Source: Anodontia alba (lineage: Eukaryota; Mollusca; Bivalvia; Lucinida; Lucinidae). From it: 64,000 bases of DNA. Shown here piece by piece: positions 1 through 11,124 of the stretch. Numbering within the stretch: position 1 is the first letter of the stretch; the number at the start of each line of letters is the position of its first letter. A model generated the notes under the pieces. That model had not been told where the DNA came from. It did no database searches and saw only the letters and a list, made by a program, of their open reading frames with translations. The stretch covers positions 83,778,308-83,842,307 of the forward strand of contig OZ024828.1 in the NCBI GenBank assembly GCA_964016985.1, written 5' to 3'. Both the position numbers and the translations under genes were made by a program.

Positions 1-1
1 A

Positions 2-1829
2 AAACTGATAAATCAGATCAAAAATGATCTTGTAAGCACCGATGAGATTGTGAGAACCATAACCAATTTCTATGAGAGATCAAATTTGACAGGGTATGTT
101 GAAACATTCAAAAGTTTAAATATTGAAGTTGATTTATTAACTGATACGTACAATTCAGTGTACGATAACTTTGCAGAGTACCAGTCTCTTTCTGTTTATA
201 ATAATAGAGGTCGAAGATCACTGCTTCCAATTGTCGGACAGTTAATGAGTTCATTGTTTGGCACTGTGTCAGAAAATGATCTTGAGAATATAGATAGAAA
301 CATCAAAGCCTTAGCTGATAATCAGAAACGAATTATACATGACTTAGATGTAAGCTTATCAGTGTTGAACTTAACTAGAATGCAGGTATCAGAAAACAGA
401 AGGTCAATTATGGATTTGATAATAGTTGTTCAAAAACTAGATAGAAAAAAATTTCAATCTTCAGCAGGCTTTTTCACAAAAGTTTGTTAGGCTTGAACAA
501 TTCATTCATACATATTTACAATTTCAACTGATTTTAGATGAAATAAAACAAGCAAGTCAGGATGCTGTATTCTATCTTGAAAGCCTAAAATCTGAGCTTA
601 ACATGTTGTTCATGCAGCATCTATCAACAAATACAATCTCTCCAAAAGATCTTAAGGAACTATTAATTGAGGTTGAATCAAAACTTCCGAATAACTTTGA
701 ATTACCAAGAAATCCCAGAAAAGATATTTGGTATTTTTACAAAACTCTTACAAGCATTACTTACTTAGAAAACTATGAGATCAGGATAATCCTTAAGATT
801 CCACTGATAAATTCAAAAGATGAATATGAAATTTACCGCATATATAACCTACCGTTGCGAATGGCTACTAAACAAACGAACATTATGTTAAAGTACGCTT
901 TGGAAACTGAAATGTTGATGGTTTCCAAAGATAAATGAATTTTCGCTCTTATCCGAAAATACATTTCAAATGTGTAATAGTTATCATTTTCGGTTCTGTA
1001 ATCCCGAGACAGCTTTCTATCAGGCTAACATAAATAAGTTTTGTGTTGTTGCATTGTTCATGCAAAACCAGCATAACATCAAAGAATTCTGTAAACAAAT
1101 TGTTGTTTTAGACCAAAAAGATATCTTTCATATGGTCTTTGGATTGTTGTCACTGATGTACCTTTAACATTTACAATAAGTTGTCAGTCATATACACCTG
1201 ACACCAAAGACATTCAAATTGAACCGCCTTTTGGCACTATAAAGTTAAATAACACGTGTAAAGCTTCAAATAAAGATTTACAGTTACCTGAATATTTTGG
1301 TAAATATAGTCACTTTGAAAGATCAGATCCATTGAAAGAACTTTTGAAATTGCACAATATTTCGCACTTTTCCATTTGGAATGATTCCCAAACGGATTTT
1401 GTCAAATTTAAGTCATTGAGTTTACCACCTCATTTGTTGGGTTTAAAAGAGATTCCTATGCGAAGCTTTCTGCGTGAAACTGGATTATATAAATCAATTA
1501 GTTTTGACAATGACAAAGGCAAAACAAACTGGACTCTGGTTACAGTCATGTTGATTGCATCGGTCCTCGGTATAATTATAATTGTCTGGCTGATTTTGCG
1601 TAAGTTTAAATGTTATCAGATTAATCAGCTAATTGGCAAACAATGGGCTAATAGTCATGACCTTGAGAGGGTGAATGTGAAACAGTCACCTTCCGATGGT
1701 GAAGCTATAGAGATGTCCGCCTTTCTTAAAGAAAGAAACGTTAGTGATGAATTGGAAGGACAACAAACCTCCTTCAAGCGGACTGACGCAACATTAGCGT
1801 GGGCAGAAGGCCCAAAGATGTCGATATAA
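2..1829 (+). pseudogene. Decayed envelope (F-like Env) of a gypsy/errantivirus-type retroelement, 5' end outside the window
   Basis: Reading is open from the left edge to 490. It contains a basic furin-type site (RGRR, near 212-223) followed by a hydrophobic fusion-peptide-like stretch with the LFGT motif typical of baculovirus F and insect errantivirus Env proteins, then a coiled-coil-like helix. The frame then breaks three times: near 465-480, near 938 and near 1113. The last open stretch (about 1113-1829) holds a Cys-containing ectodomain, one strong membrane helix near 1530-1605 (it starts WTLVTVMLIASV) and a cytoplasmic tail of about 70 residues ending at a stop at 1827-1829. This is the type I fusion-protein layout. 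The breaks make it nonfunctional as it stands. gag and pol would lie left of the window. Confidence 0.75.
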
Positions 1830-2716
1830 TCACCTATAAATGCCACGTGGTGTAAATGTAAACGTAAATGTAGCTTAGAAGATTGTCTACATGATTTAAA
1901 GTTATCAACTTTTATGACAACCCATATGAATATATTCATCATAGTGTAATTACAATGACATTCGTGTGCCATGTATGACCCTCAAGGTCATGGATGGAAA
2001 AGAAAACTTGACATTTAATTTCATTAAAGTCCTGGATATGACCCTTAAGGTTATGTTCAGGTGAAGATTTTATTTTTCACTAAGTCCTTAGTATGGCCCT
2101 GAAGGCTATGCTGAGGTGAAGATAGTAAAATACAACGTTCTTTTTCTTTTCAGCCTAACGACGTTACAATTATGCAGTGTCTGTATGGATGCTGTAGCTA
2201 TCAAACACAGCCATACCCTACATTTATGGTTGTGAACCAGCATTTTCTGTCTGCCTGTGTGGACGACAACATCCTATACCGAATGTGTTGTATAGGGCTC
2301 CAGAAATGGCAGTACCAGAACCACCAACAACGGTTGATCTGAAAATTGACTGTGGGCCGCCACCGGCGAAGAAACAAAGAAAACAATACAAAAAAAAGTG
2401 AAAAATAAACATTGACTTTAAAGTGGTCGACACTGACTCTTAATGATTGAATATATTTAAATGCCAATAGACATTTATCCTAGTCATTAGTTTAAATGTT
2501 ATTTTTTTTTTTTGTGTGTGTACATGTTGTCTTCGTCAAATGTGTGATCATCCTAGTAAATTATAATGTAGAATGTTTGTTACTGATCGTGTATCATGGT
2601 CAGTCGGGAACAGAGAGTTTATTGATCACGTATTTGTTGATGACATGTTTATATAACTTAAAATGAATACATATATGTGCATATTTCATGCTTAAGAAAA
2701 CATAGTCAGAGTGGGA
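1830..2716. other. Noncoding 3' flank of the Env relic with short tandem repeats
   Basis: No gene seen. Between about 1970 and 2125 a motif of the form ATGACCCTYAAGGTYATG, itself a partial palindrome, occurs three times about 60-70 bp apart, followed by TCAGGTGAAGAT-like sequence. This is a short degenerate tandem array. Short minus-strand ORFs here have no recognisable features. Confidence 0.45.
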
Positions 2717-3092
2717 TGTGTGTGTTGGAAGAGTAAATTAATTGAAAGTTAATTAATTTACTTTAAAGAAAGAGATGTGTATAACGTAGTCATGATCTAC
2801 CCAGGTTGTCTGTATGACTAAAGCGATGTTGATAGGTTGTAAAGTGAGGGGTGCCTATATGCCTGAAAGATTGTTAATAGGTCTTAAACTTGTTTGAAAC
2901 CTTTTACAGTTGGTTTTGAATGAGATTTGTTCATTTAAAATATTAAAATCTACTGTTAAAAAAATGCAAATACATTATTGTTTATACTGGATCTCATTCA
3001 AAACCACTGTTGATGTTGGACTCTATACAAAACCACTGTTTATAATTGAAAGTATTTGATGACTAATAAAACATGTGGTTGCATCAGAATCA
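2717..3092 (+). repeat. Possible 3' LTR of the Env-bearing element
   Basis: A purine-rich stretch (AGAGTGGGA) immediately precedes TGTGTGTGTTGG. About 350 bp later there is an AATAAA (about 3065) and sequence ending in CA before the SINE target duplication. Placement downstream of Env fits a 3' LTR. No second LTR copy is in the window, so the boundaries are guesses. Confidence 0.25.
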
Positions 3093-3106
3093 CATGTATA
3101 TTATGT

Positions 3107-3411
3107 TTGTTTGTGTTGAGGTTTTACGGCCCAGTCAACCCAATGGGGTCATGTCGAGCGCGGTCAGATTACCTAACCACACGTTTACTGGGCAGGCTTA
3201 GTCCTCTAAGCAGTTAACCAGTATTGTGCACATTCTTTCGCCGGAAACTGACAACTGCCCTTCTTGAAACAGCGGAAGAGAGAGAATGACCGTAGAAAAT
3301 ATTTCATGATCAATCTCCACGAAGGAATGTTGCCGACCTCAGCGGGGGTAGAACCCGCGACCTCCTGGTCTCCAGTCGGACGGCGCATCCAACTGAGCCA
3401 CCGAGGCCGGC
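3107..3411 (-). mobile_element. tRNA-derived SINE (SINE-1), full length
   Basis: Read on the minus strand it begins with a tRNA-like head (TGGCTCAGTTGGATGCG as A box; GGTTCTACCCC as B box) and ends in GTAAAACCTCAACACAAAC. A perfect 14-bp target-site duplication, CATGTATATTATGT, flanks it at 3093-3106 and 3412-3425. The same family recurs near 38.0, 48.7-49.2 and 57.7-58.0 kb, with fragments near 49.4 and 56.1 kb. It may belong to the V-SINE-like molluscan group (RUDI-type), which is inference. Confidence 0.9.
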
Positions 3412-3425
3412 CATGTATATTATGT

Positions 3426-4049
3426 ACTGTTTAATTGAACCCAAAGACTGCTGCACTAATATTTAGTAATTTAGAGAAAATTGCCTTTAAAAGCCGGTAT
3501 AAATAGACGAAATTTTGAAAACCATAATTTAAACAGAACCGTTATATAATGTTTTAAAAGAAAATCAGTTGGATATAATTTGTAGATCATATAAATTATA
3601 CAGACTTCCAACTTACAGCAGCAGCATTCTTTTGGTGCTTTGTAATTTTTGCAGGTGTCCTGTAATATTGCGCAATACCCTCAGTGAGTGACAAGACATT
3701 AAATAATGTAGAGTATGATAGACGTTTGGTACAAACAAACGTGGGTAGAGAAATGTGAGAAATGCTCCAGAAACATATATATAGTCCGAATCTGATCATG
3801 TTAGTGAGATTAGATTAGGTTATGGGTTAGGAACAGTTAGAGATTCATAGCTGTATTGATTCAGCGAACTGTTTTTGGGTTGTCTGATTTATAAAATTAA
3901 AATATAGAAACTTTTAAAAAGACTTTATTTCTATTGCGAAGTACTAACTTAATTAATTTATAAAACTATACGATCATTGTAAAACATACAAGCTACGTTA
4001 CAAATATAATTGCAGCTCAAGCAACTTCGTTTGTATCATTTGCAGGCAA
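3426..4049. other. AT-rich spacer, nothing recognised
   Basis: No ORF, repeat family or palindrome could be supported here. Confidence 0.4.
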
Positions 4050-4255
4050 ACTAGGTAATTTTCACTGAAATTTCACTATCAGTGAATTTTCACTGAAATT
4101 TCTCCGATTTTCAGAATAATTTCAGTGAAATTCTGAAGAAATATTTCACTGAAATATCAATGAAACATCAATGAAAATATCCAACTACTTCACTGAAATA
4201 TCAGTGAAATTTTGGAGAATTACTTCCTTAAAATTCCAGAGAAATTTCACTTAAT
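4050..4255. repeat. Degenerate TTTCACTGAAA palindromic repeats
   Basis: About ten occurrences of the self-complementary core TTTCA(C/G)TGAAA or close variants within 200 bp, irregularly spaced. A 35-bp piece (4117-4151) recurs exactly at 8660-8694. Confidence 0.7.
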
Positions 4256-4585
4256 TTCAGTGATGATTTTCAGTATGAAAGAAAATAGAATTATGAGTTT
4301 TTGTAACCATTCTTCACCAGTTTTACTTATATCATTGTTAGAAAAAAAGGTTACAAGTATCATTCAGTTCATTCTATTCAACCCATTTATGTCTGGTGGA
4401 ATCTGTTGGTCATTATATTTATTTCATCAATAATACCAAATGACATAAAACTTTTTCCAAACAGACAGGTTGCACGTTTACCTTGCCTTGAAGACAGACA
4501 GGCGACTGTTACATGTCTAAATGTCAAGTTTACCTAAATGAAATGCATAGTTTCATCAAAACATTTTACCTCACAATAATATCAA

Positions 4586-4876
4586 TTGATTGATTGTGTT
4601 GGGGTTTAACGACACGTCAACCCTTGTGGGTCATTTTGTGTCGTCTCCCAGAGAAAGGGAGAAAAGTGATAGAAGAGATAGTAGAAGAGATGAAAGAGAG
4701 GGACAGGGAAGAAAGGAACAGGAATGAAAGTGAAGAAACAGAAGAAATAAAAATATTCCCCATCTACCCTTACCTGCTACAAGGGTAGCAGGCCTTGCCC
4801 AACTGTAAGCCAATATCAGTTGGACGCCCCGGTGACGTAAGATACACGACACCTTCGCACCACCCAACCACCCCAT
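4586..4876 (-). mobile_element. SINE-like retroposon (SINE-3), full length
   Basis: Flanked by a 13-bp target duplication, ACAATAATATCAA (4573-4585 and 4877-4889). Read on the minus strand it ends in GTTTAACGACACGTCAACC-type sequence (complement) and an (AATC)n tail. The middle is an A/G-rich tract that yields spurious Glu/Arg-rich ORFs. No clear tRNA A/B boxes were seen in the head. Related copies lie at 9770-10062, 32212-32440 and 40879-41124. Confidence 0.85.
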
Positions 4877-4889
4877 ACAATAATATCAA

Positions 4890-5620
4890 ACAACCCAATT
4901 TTTTTTCATAGTCACCGGATGAACACTTATCTTATGACAGACTAGGGGATGACAAAGTAATGTCTATACGAGGTTTTGTAAATGAAAGGCAAATGTTCAT
5001 TAAAAACATTTATAATATGTAGAACATATTATAAAGGCATGGATGGTTAGACATCTTATGGCAGATGGATAGCCAGTCTAGTATATGAAATGCATATTTT
5101 CATCAAAATCTTTTACTTGTCACAATAATACCAAAGAACAGCAATGTTGACAGATGGACAGACAAGCACCCTACCTATATCTACATCTGATTTCTCTACC
5201 CTATCCCTCTCTACATCCGTGATTTCAGTGATTTCCATACCCTATCTCTATCTATTTTGGTGATTTCGGTAGATTTCGGTTTATCATGTTAACCTCCAGA
5301 AACATTAATTTGATTATAACTAATACTCATTATTGAGAATAATGGCTTTTATGACAGATCTAAAAATTCCAAAGTAGCTTGTTAGTGTATTGCAATAAAG
5401 TTTGAAAAAAAAAATCCAAAAACCTTTTTCAGAAGCCAGTCCTGTAAACTAATGTATGCTAAATTATCGAGTCAGGTGACACAACAAATATCGCCATTGT
5501 GTAAATCAAAATCTATGATAATAATCCAGAAACTAAGAAGAAATTATTCAGTTTATATCTATCGTTTACATTGTCATATTTATTTCCATACGATGTGAGA
5601 TGGAACTAGAGCTGGTGTTT
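4890..5620. other. Spacer with a diverged ~50-bp duplication, no gene
   Basis: A segment near 5085-5135 (GAAATGCATA...CACAATAATA) is a diverged copy of 4540-4585. The rest is AT-rich with no supported feature. Confidence 0.35.
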
Positions 5621-5627
5621 GTAAAAC

Positions 5628-6436
5628 ACTATGCCCCAAACAGCCTAACTCTAACACTGCTTGACTCCAACACTGCTTGCCCATGATGGTAACAACAGTA
5701 CAAATATACGAGATTTCAATGTTATTTTTCAAAAGGGAAATAACTCTTAACCAGAAATTGCAAAGGGCCATAACTCTAGCATATCATTTAATTGGTTCAA
5801 AATTTAATCAGGTGATCTCCTCCTCAATCCCAATCAGTATACCAAATATCAAGACACTGGCTTAAATACTTTTTGAGATATCTTGCTGACAAGGTCAAAA
5901 TGCCTAGAACTACAAAGGGCCATAACTGTCAATTTTTCATGGAATTCCCTAAAAAACAAATCAGATAATCTCTAAATCATCCTCAATCAACATATAATAT
6001 TTCAAGACCCTAGCTTAAGTACTTTTTGAGACATCTTGCTGACAAGGTCAAAATGCGCAGAACTGCAAAGGGCCATAACTTTATCAATTTTTTCATGGAA
6101 TTCTCTCAATATATAATCAGGTAATCTACACATCATTGCCACTCACTAGGTATATCAAATTTCAGGACCCCATCTTAAATACTTTTCGAGATATCTTGCT
6201 CACAAGATTTAATTCTGATTTTTTTCAAAGGGGCATAACTCTAAACAAACAAGAACAAAATACGGGTCAGCTTTTTTTTCATTGGGAACCCAAATATAAA
6301 ATTTCAAAACCCTAGCATGTAGGGTTCTTAAGATATGGCATGCACAAATAAGCTTGACGAATGGACAAAGGGACGGATGAACAAACGAAGGCAAAATAAT
6401 ATGCCCAATCAATTTCATTTGAAATTGGGGGCGTAA
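5628..6436 (+). mobile_element. Tandem-core element with 3' hairpin, TATGCCCC family, copy 1
   Basis: TATGCCCC at 5628 is complementary to the 3' terminal GGGGGCGTA. In between are about three diverged ~150-bp units (marker: GACAAGGTCAAAATGC then AAGGGCCATAACT), then a short GGACAAAGGGACGGATGAAC tract, then a terminal hairpin near 6401-6436 (AATTTCATTTGAAATTGGG). This order, subterminal repeat then tandem core then GACGG tract then hairpin, is that of Helentron-associated (HINE) and bivalve pearl elements. Confidence 0.55.
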
Positions 6437-8818
6437 TCAGGTCATCTACTCATCGCTACCAATCTATTCATCAAGTTTCAAGGCTCCAGCTTCAATAGTT
6501 TTTGAGATATTTTGCTGACAAGGGAAAAATGCCCAAATTTACAAAGGACCATTACTTACTAAATATTTTTCAGAATTTACACAAAAGTTAATCAGGTCAT
6601 CTACTCATCATTACAAATCAATTCACCAAGTTTCAAGTCTGTAACTCTAACAGTTTTTGAGATATTTAGCTGACAAGATAAAAATGCCCAAAATTACAAA
6701 GGGCAATAACTCAAAAAGTATTTTTCAAAATTTATTCAAAAGTTAATCAGGTTGTCTACTCATCATTGCAAATATATTCACCAAATTTCATGGCTCTAGC
6801 TCTAACAGTTTTTGAGATATTTTGCTGAGAAGGTAAAAGTGCCCAAAATCACACAGGGTGATAACTCAAGAAGCATTTTTCAAAATTTCTTCAAAAGTTA
6901 ATCATGTTGTCTACTCATCACTACCAGTCTGTTCATCAAGTTTCAAGGCTCTACTCCAACGGTTTTTGATATATTTTGTTGACAAGGTAAAAATGCCCAA
7001 AATTACAAAGGGCCATAACCCAAGAAATATTTTTTAGAATTTCTTCAAAAGTTAATCAGATCATCTACTCATCACTACAAATCCATTTACTAAGTTCCAA
7101 GGCTCTAGCTCTAACAGTTATTGAGATATTTTGCTGACAACATAAAAATGGCAAAAATTACAAAGGACCATAACTCAAGAAGTATATTTCAAAATTTCTT
7201 CAAAAGTCAATCAGGTTGTCTACTCATTACTACCAGTCTACTCATCAAGTTTCAAGGCTCTAGCTCCAATAGTTTTTTAGATATTTTGCTGACAAGGTAG
7301 AAATGCCCAAAACAACAAAGGGCAATAACTCATGAAGTATTTTTCAGAATTTCTTCAAAAGTTAATCAGGTCATCTACTCATCACTACAAATCCATTTAC
7401 TAGTTTCAAGGCTCTAGCTCTAACAATTTTTGAGATATTTTGCTGATAAGGTAAAAATGCCAAAAATTACAAAGGAAGCATAACTCAAGAAGTATATTTC
7501 AAAAATTTCTTCAAAATGTAATCAGGTTGTCTACTCATCACTACCAGTCTATTCATCAAGTTTGAAGATTCTAGCTTCAATAGTTTTTGAGATATATTGC
7601 TGACAATGTAGAAATGCCCAAAATTACAAAGGGCCATAACTCATGAAGTGTTTTTCAGAATTTCTTCAAAAGTTAATCAGGTCATCTACTCATCACTACA
7701 AATCCATTTACTAAGTTTCAAGGCTCTAGCTCTAACAATTTTTTAGATATTTTGCTGACAAAGTTAAAATGCCCAAAATTACAAAGGTCATAACTCAAGA
7801 AGTATTTTTTTTTTAAATTTCTTCAAAAGTTAAACAGGTTGTCTACTCATCACTACCAGTCTATTCATCAAGTTTCAAGGCTCTCGCTCCAACATTTTTT
7901 TGAGATATTTTGCTGACAAGGTAAAAATGCTCAAAATTACAAAGGGCAATAACTCATGAAGATTTTTTCAGAATTTCTTCAAAAGTTAATCAGGTCATCT
8001 ACTCATCACTACAAATCTATTTAATAAGTTTCAAGGCTCTAGCTCTAACAGTTTTTGAGATATTTTGCTGACAACATAAAAATGCCCAAAATTACAAAGG
8101 GCCATAACTCAAGAAGTATTTTTCAAAATTTCTTCAAAAGTTAATCAGGTTGTCTACTCATCACTACCAGTCTATTCATCAAGTTTCAAGGCTCTAGCTC
8201 CAACGGTTTTTTGAGATATTTTGCTGACAAGGTAAAAATGCCCAAAATTACAAAAGGCCATAACTTATGAAGTATTTTTCAGAATTCCTTCAAAAGTTAA
8301 TCAGGTCATCTACTCATCACTACAAATCCATTTACTAAGTTTCAATGCTCAAGCTCTAATAGTTTTTGAGATATTTTGCTGACAAGGTAAAAATACCCAA
8401 AATTACAAAGGGCCATAACTCAAGAAGTATTTTTCAAAATTTCTTCGAAAGTTAATCAGGTTGTCTACTCATCACTACCAGTCTATTCATCAAGTTTCAA
8501 GGCTCTAGCTTCAATAGTTTTCGAGATATTTTGCTGACAAGATTGTATCCCTATTTTTTTCAAAGGGTCATAACTCAGAAAAGGGGCATAATCCTGTCAA
8601 GAAAAAAAAATATGTGTCAGCTATTTTTTCATGAGGAATCTATATAAGAAATTTCAAAGTAATTTCAGTGAAATTCTGAAGAAATATTTCACTGTAGCAT
8701 TCACGGTTCTAAAGTTATGCTATGCATCAAAAAGCGTGACGAACAGACGGACAGAAGGACGGACGAACAACCCAGAAGCAATATGCCCCTCCAACTTCTT
8801 TGAAGTTGGGGGCATAAT
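6437..8818 (+). mobile_element. Tandem-core element, TATGCCCC family, copy 2, with alternating 155-bp A/B units
   Basis: About 13 units of about 155 bp. Landmark starts fall near 6597, 6753, 6908, 7061, 7216, 7371, 7527, 7682, 7838, 7994, 8151, 8306 and 8461. From about 6908 the units alternate between type A (TCATCTACTC...ACTACAAATCCATTTAC) and type B (TTGTCTACTC...ACTACCAGTCTATTCATC), giving a ~310-bp higher-order repeat. The 3' end (8541-8818) carries GACGGACAGAAGGACGGAC and a hairpin around CAACTTCTTTGAAGTTG. No coding potential. Confidence 0.75.
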
Positions 8819-9023
8819 AAACAATACTTTTTCAGTAATTATCGGATATACCTTGTGAGTATTTCTTCGATATATGTGAAATATGTAGTTGTGTGTAGTG
8901 AGAATTTAACTTTACATGCTGCATGCGCTGTTTTGTTTACATCAACGGCTAAATAGAACTGCATAATTATGAGTTCCGATAGCCTACACAGGACTGTTTG
9001 CGTTATGGGACACTCCTTTATCA
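8819..9023. other. Spacer, nothing recognised
   Basis: AT-rich sequence between a tandem-core element and a MITE. No supported gene. Confidence 0.3.
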
Positions 9024-9267
9024 GGGCCCAGTTGTTCAAAGCTAACGACATCGTTAGTTAACGATTCGTTAAAATTTACAACGAGTGATACGCAAATATG
9101 CTGAAATTTTTTGCTGAAAAAATGTGAGTAGCTTTTGCAGTGCAAAAGCTACTCACATTCTTTCAGCAAAAAATATCAGAATATTGTGTATTGAATCCAC
9201 TAAAACAGTTAACGAAATGACCCTTAACGAGCTCGTTAAGCTAACGACGCTTTGATCAACTGGGCCC
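9024..9267. mobile_element. Palindromic MITE with GGGCCCAGTTGTTCAAAGC termini
   Basis: Terminal inverted repeats GGGCCCAGTTG.TCAAAGC and a central hairpin (GAGTAGCTTTTGCA / TGCAAAAGCTACTC). Other copies are at 30724-30962, 31967-32159 (central hairpin lost), 60653-60894 and a half copy at 47848-47980. The superfamily is not determined. Confidence 0.85.
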
Positions 9268-9317
9268 AGATGTTTAAATACTAATACACAGGATACTCAC
9301 AATGACAATTTTAGGCT

Positions 9318-9760
9318 CAACAAGAATTTGTTTATGGTTTATTTCAAACACGAAGGTGGCTTGTCAGTTCCACGGATGGCCATATGCGGACACTTCACAG
9401 AATTTATCTTAGTCCTGGACACTTGTTTCATACAAATAGGAGAAAATGATCTTGACAGATTTGATATAAACAATGAGGATGCTGGGGTTGCAGTAGTAAA
9501 ATTAATAAGCAACATTGTGTCATTTGTGAATTATTTAATAACTGGCATTGGAGTGAGGAGAGTAATTGTAGGCCAGCTCTTCAGACGACAGCTATGGGTA
9601 GTTAAATCTGCATCGTATGATGCATCGTATGATTCCAATATCAGATTCCAGCAAGAGCTTCTTCCTGTCGAGAGTGCTTATTTTTGGCACCACAGGGAAT
9701 TCTGAGAATCAGGGTAATTCCTAGTCAGAGACGGAGTGCACATTTGGTGCACAAGACCGG
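9318..9760 (+). pseudogene. Broken SGNH-hydrolase-like ORF of a retroelement
   Basis: The open stretch 9328-9705 contains DTCFIQIGENDLDRFD, matching SGNH block III (GxND), then VRRVIVGQLFRRQLW and YFWHHREF. After a stop at 9703-9705 another frame reads LVRDGVH (about 9720-9740), matching the DGxH of block V, so one frameshift separates the last block. This hydrolase type accompanies tyrosine-recombinase (DIRS/Ngaro-like) and some LINE retroelements. Block I was not found. It could be a separate relic from the DIRS copy downstream, since it lies upstream of that gag. Confidence 0.55.
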
Positions 9761-9769
9761 ACACATGAT

Positions 9770-10062
9770 ATTGATTATGTTGAGGTTTAATGACACAATA
9801 ACCCTTGTGGGTCTCCCAGAGAAAGAGAGAAAAGAGATAGAAGAGATAGTAGAGAAGATGTACGGGAGGGACAGGGAAGAAAGAGGAACAGAAATAAAAG
9901 TGAAAAAAAAAAAAAAAAAAAAAACAACAGAAGAAATAAAAACATCCCCCCTCTACCCTAATCTGCTATAAGGATAGCAGGCCTTACCCAACTGTAAGTC
10001 AATATCAGTTGGACGCTCCGGTGACGCAAGATTCACTACACCTTCGCCACACCCTACCACCC
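9770..10062 (-). mobile_element. SINE-3 copy, diverged, with poly-A expansion
   Basis: Aligns along its length with the copy at 4586-4876 (GTTTAATGACAC, TCTCCCAGAGAAAGAGAG, CCAACTGTAAG, CAGTTGGACGCTCCGGTGACG). It contains an A-tract at about 9904-9924. It directly follows the SGNH relic. No clean target duplication was identified. Confidence 0.75.
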
Positions 10063-10074
10063 CCAAGACACACA

Positions 10075-11110
10075 ATATATGTGGAAATATATGCAAAGTG
10101 CGAAAAGTGCAGTACTCTTCGCATCAAGACGTTAACTTCAGTACATTGGTTTATCAAAATGCCTCTTCAGAGAGCTTTGCTAAACTGGTTCGTTTGCTAT
10201 TAACCCATTTATGCATAACTGAGCTTTAGAAGAGTTCATTTCATTTTCAATGTGTCTGATACGCATTTTATTTATTTGTTGGCCTGTTTAATTTTTGAGT
10301 GTATATATACCATTATTTCAGATGAACAGTGTTGGCTCTTATTAGTCGTCTGATCTGGGCCTGCCATGTTTGCTAATACCCAGAATTTGTGGGTTACTAT
10401 GCATTGATGGGTTGAAGTGAGGCACACTTGGTTTCAGAGGCATGATCAATCATCAGCAATATCAAGAGAAGAACACCACGAACTATGAAATGTACCAGCA
10501 AGACTTAAATTCTTTCTTATCCTTTTCTAGGGTTTAATCAGGTCCTGACAAATCAACATTTTATTTATCTTTTTGGTGAAGTGTTTTAGCTGAAAGTGCT
10601 AAAATTCATCGCCGTTTATTTAATGGATCTGTCCAGCCCTGCTTAGGTTATTCGATATTCAGTTGTTACATGTAATTTGATCATGGTTGAAATTGCACAT
10701 GTATTCTTGGATCTGCCAGACTGGTTTAAGTATAATATTTTTAATTTTATTACATATTAACGATTATTGCTTTGGTAATAATTGTTTTTATTCAGGCTAG
10801 CTACCTAAAAAAAAAACAAAAAAAAACAAAAAACAAAAAAAAAAAAAAAAACAAAAAAAAACAACTCTTTCTTCTGGAAGTGGGTAAAATGATCGGCATC
10901 AGCTGTTTACACGTAACATTTGCACATCTTATATAGGTGAATGTAATGGGTGCGAATCTCATCCTTATGGAGATAATCGGCTTTTGTCGTTTCTTATGGA
11001 AATACTCGGCCTTTTCCGTAGAGCTCACTACCTTTCATTTCCGGTTGCCATATTAAACCACACCAAACCGTGAACGTCTTGCTTTAAATCCTCAAAAAAA
11101 AAAACCCAAC
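10075..11110. other. Noncoding stretch upstream of the DIRS relic
   Basis: No gene. It holds an A/C simple tract at 10805-10861 and a ~27-bp imperfect direct repeat near 10970-11018 (CTTATGGAGATAATCGGC / CTTATGGAAATACTCGGC). This may be the DIRS 5' untranslated region. Confidence 0.35.
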
Positions 11111-11124
11111 AGATATACCGTGCC

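Noticed and set aside
2201..2467. Two overlapping minus-strand ORFs of 69-88 codons
   Set aside because: No motif, overlapping frames, and located in the noncoding 3' flank of the Env relic.
4594..4876. Glu-rich plus-strand and Ser/Leu-rich minus-strand ORFs
   Set aside because: They translate the A/G-rich middle of SINE-3; the same applies at 9684-9971 and 40795-41113.
5700..8600. CRISPR-like regular array
   Set aside because: Units of 155 bp are repetitive along their whole length with no unique spacers, and the context is eukaryotic.
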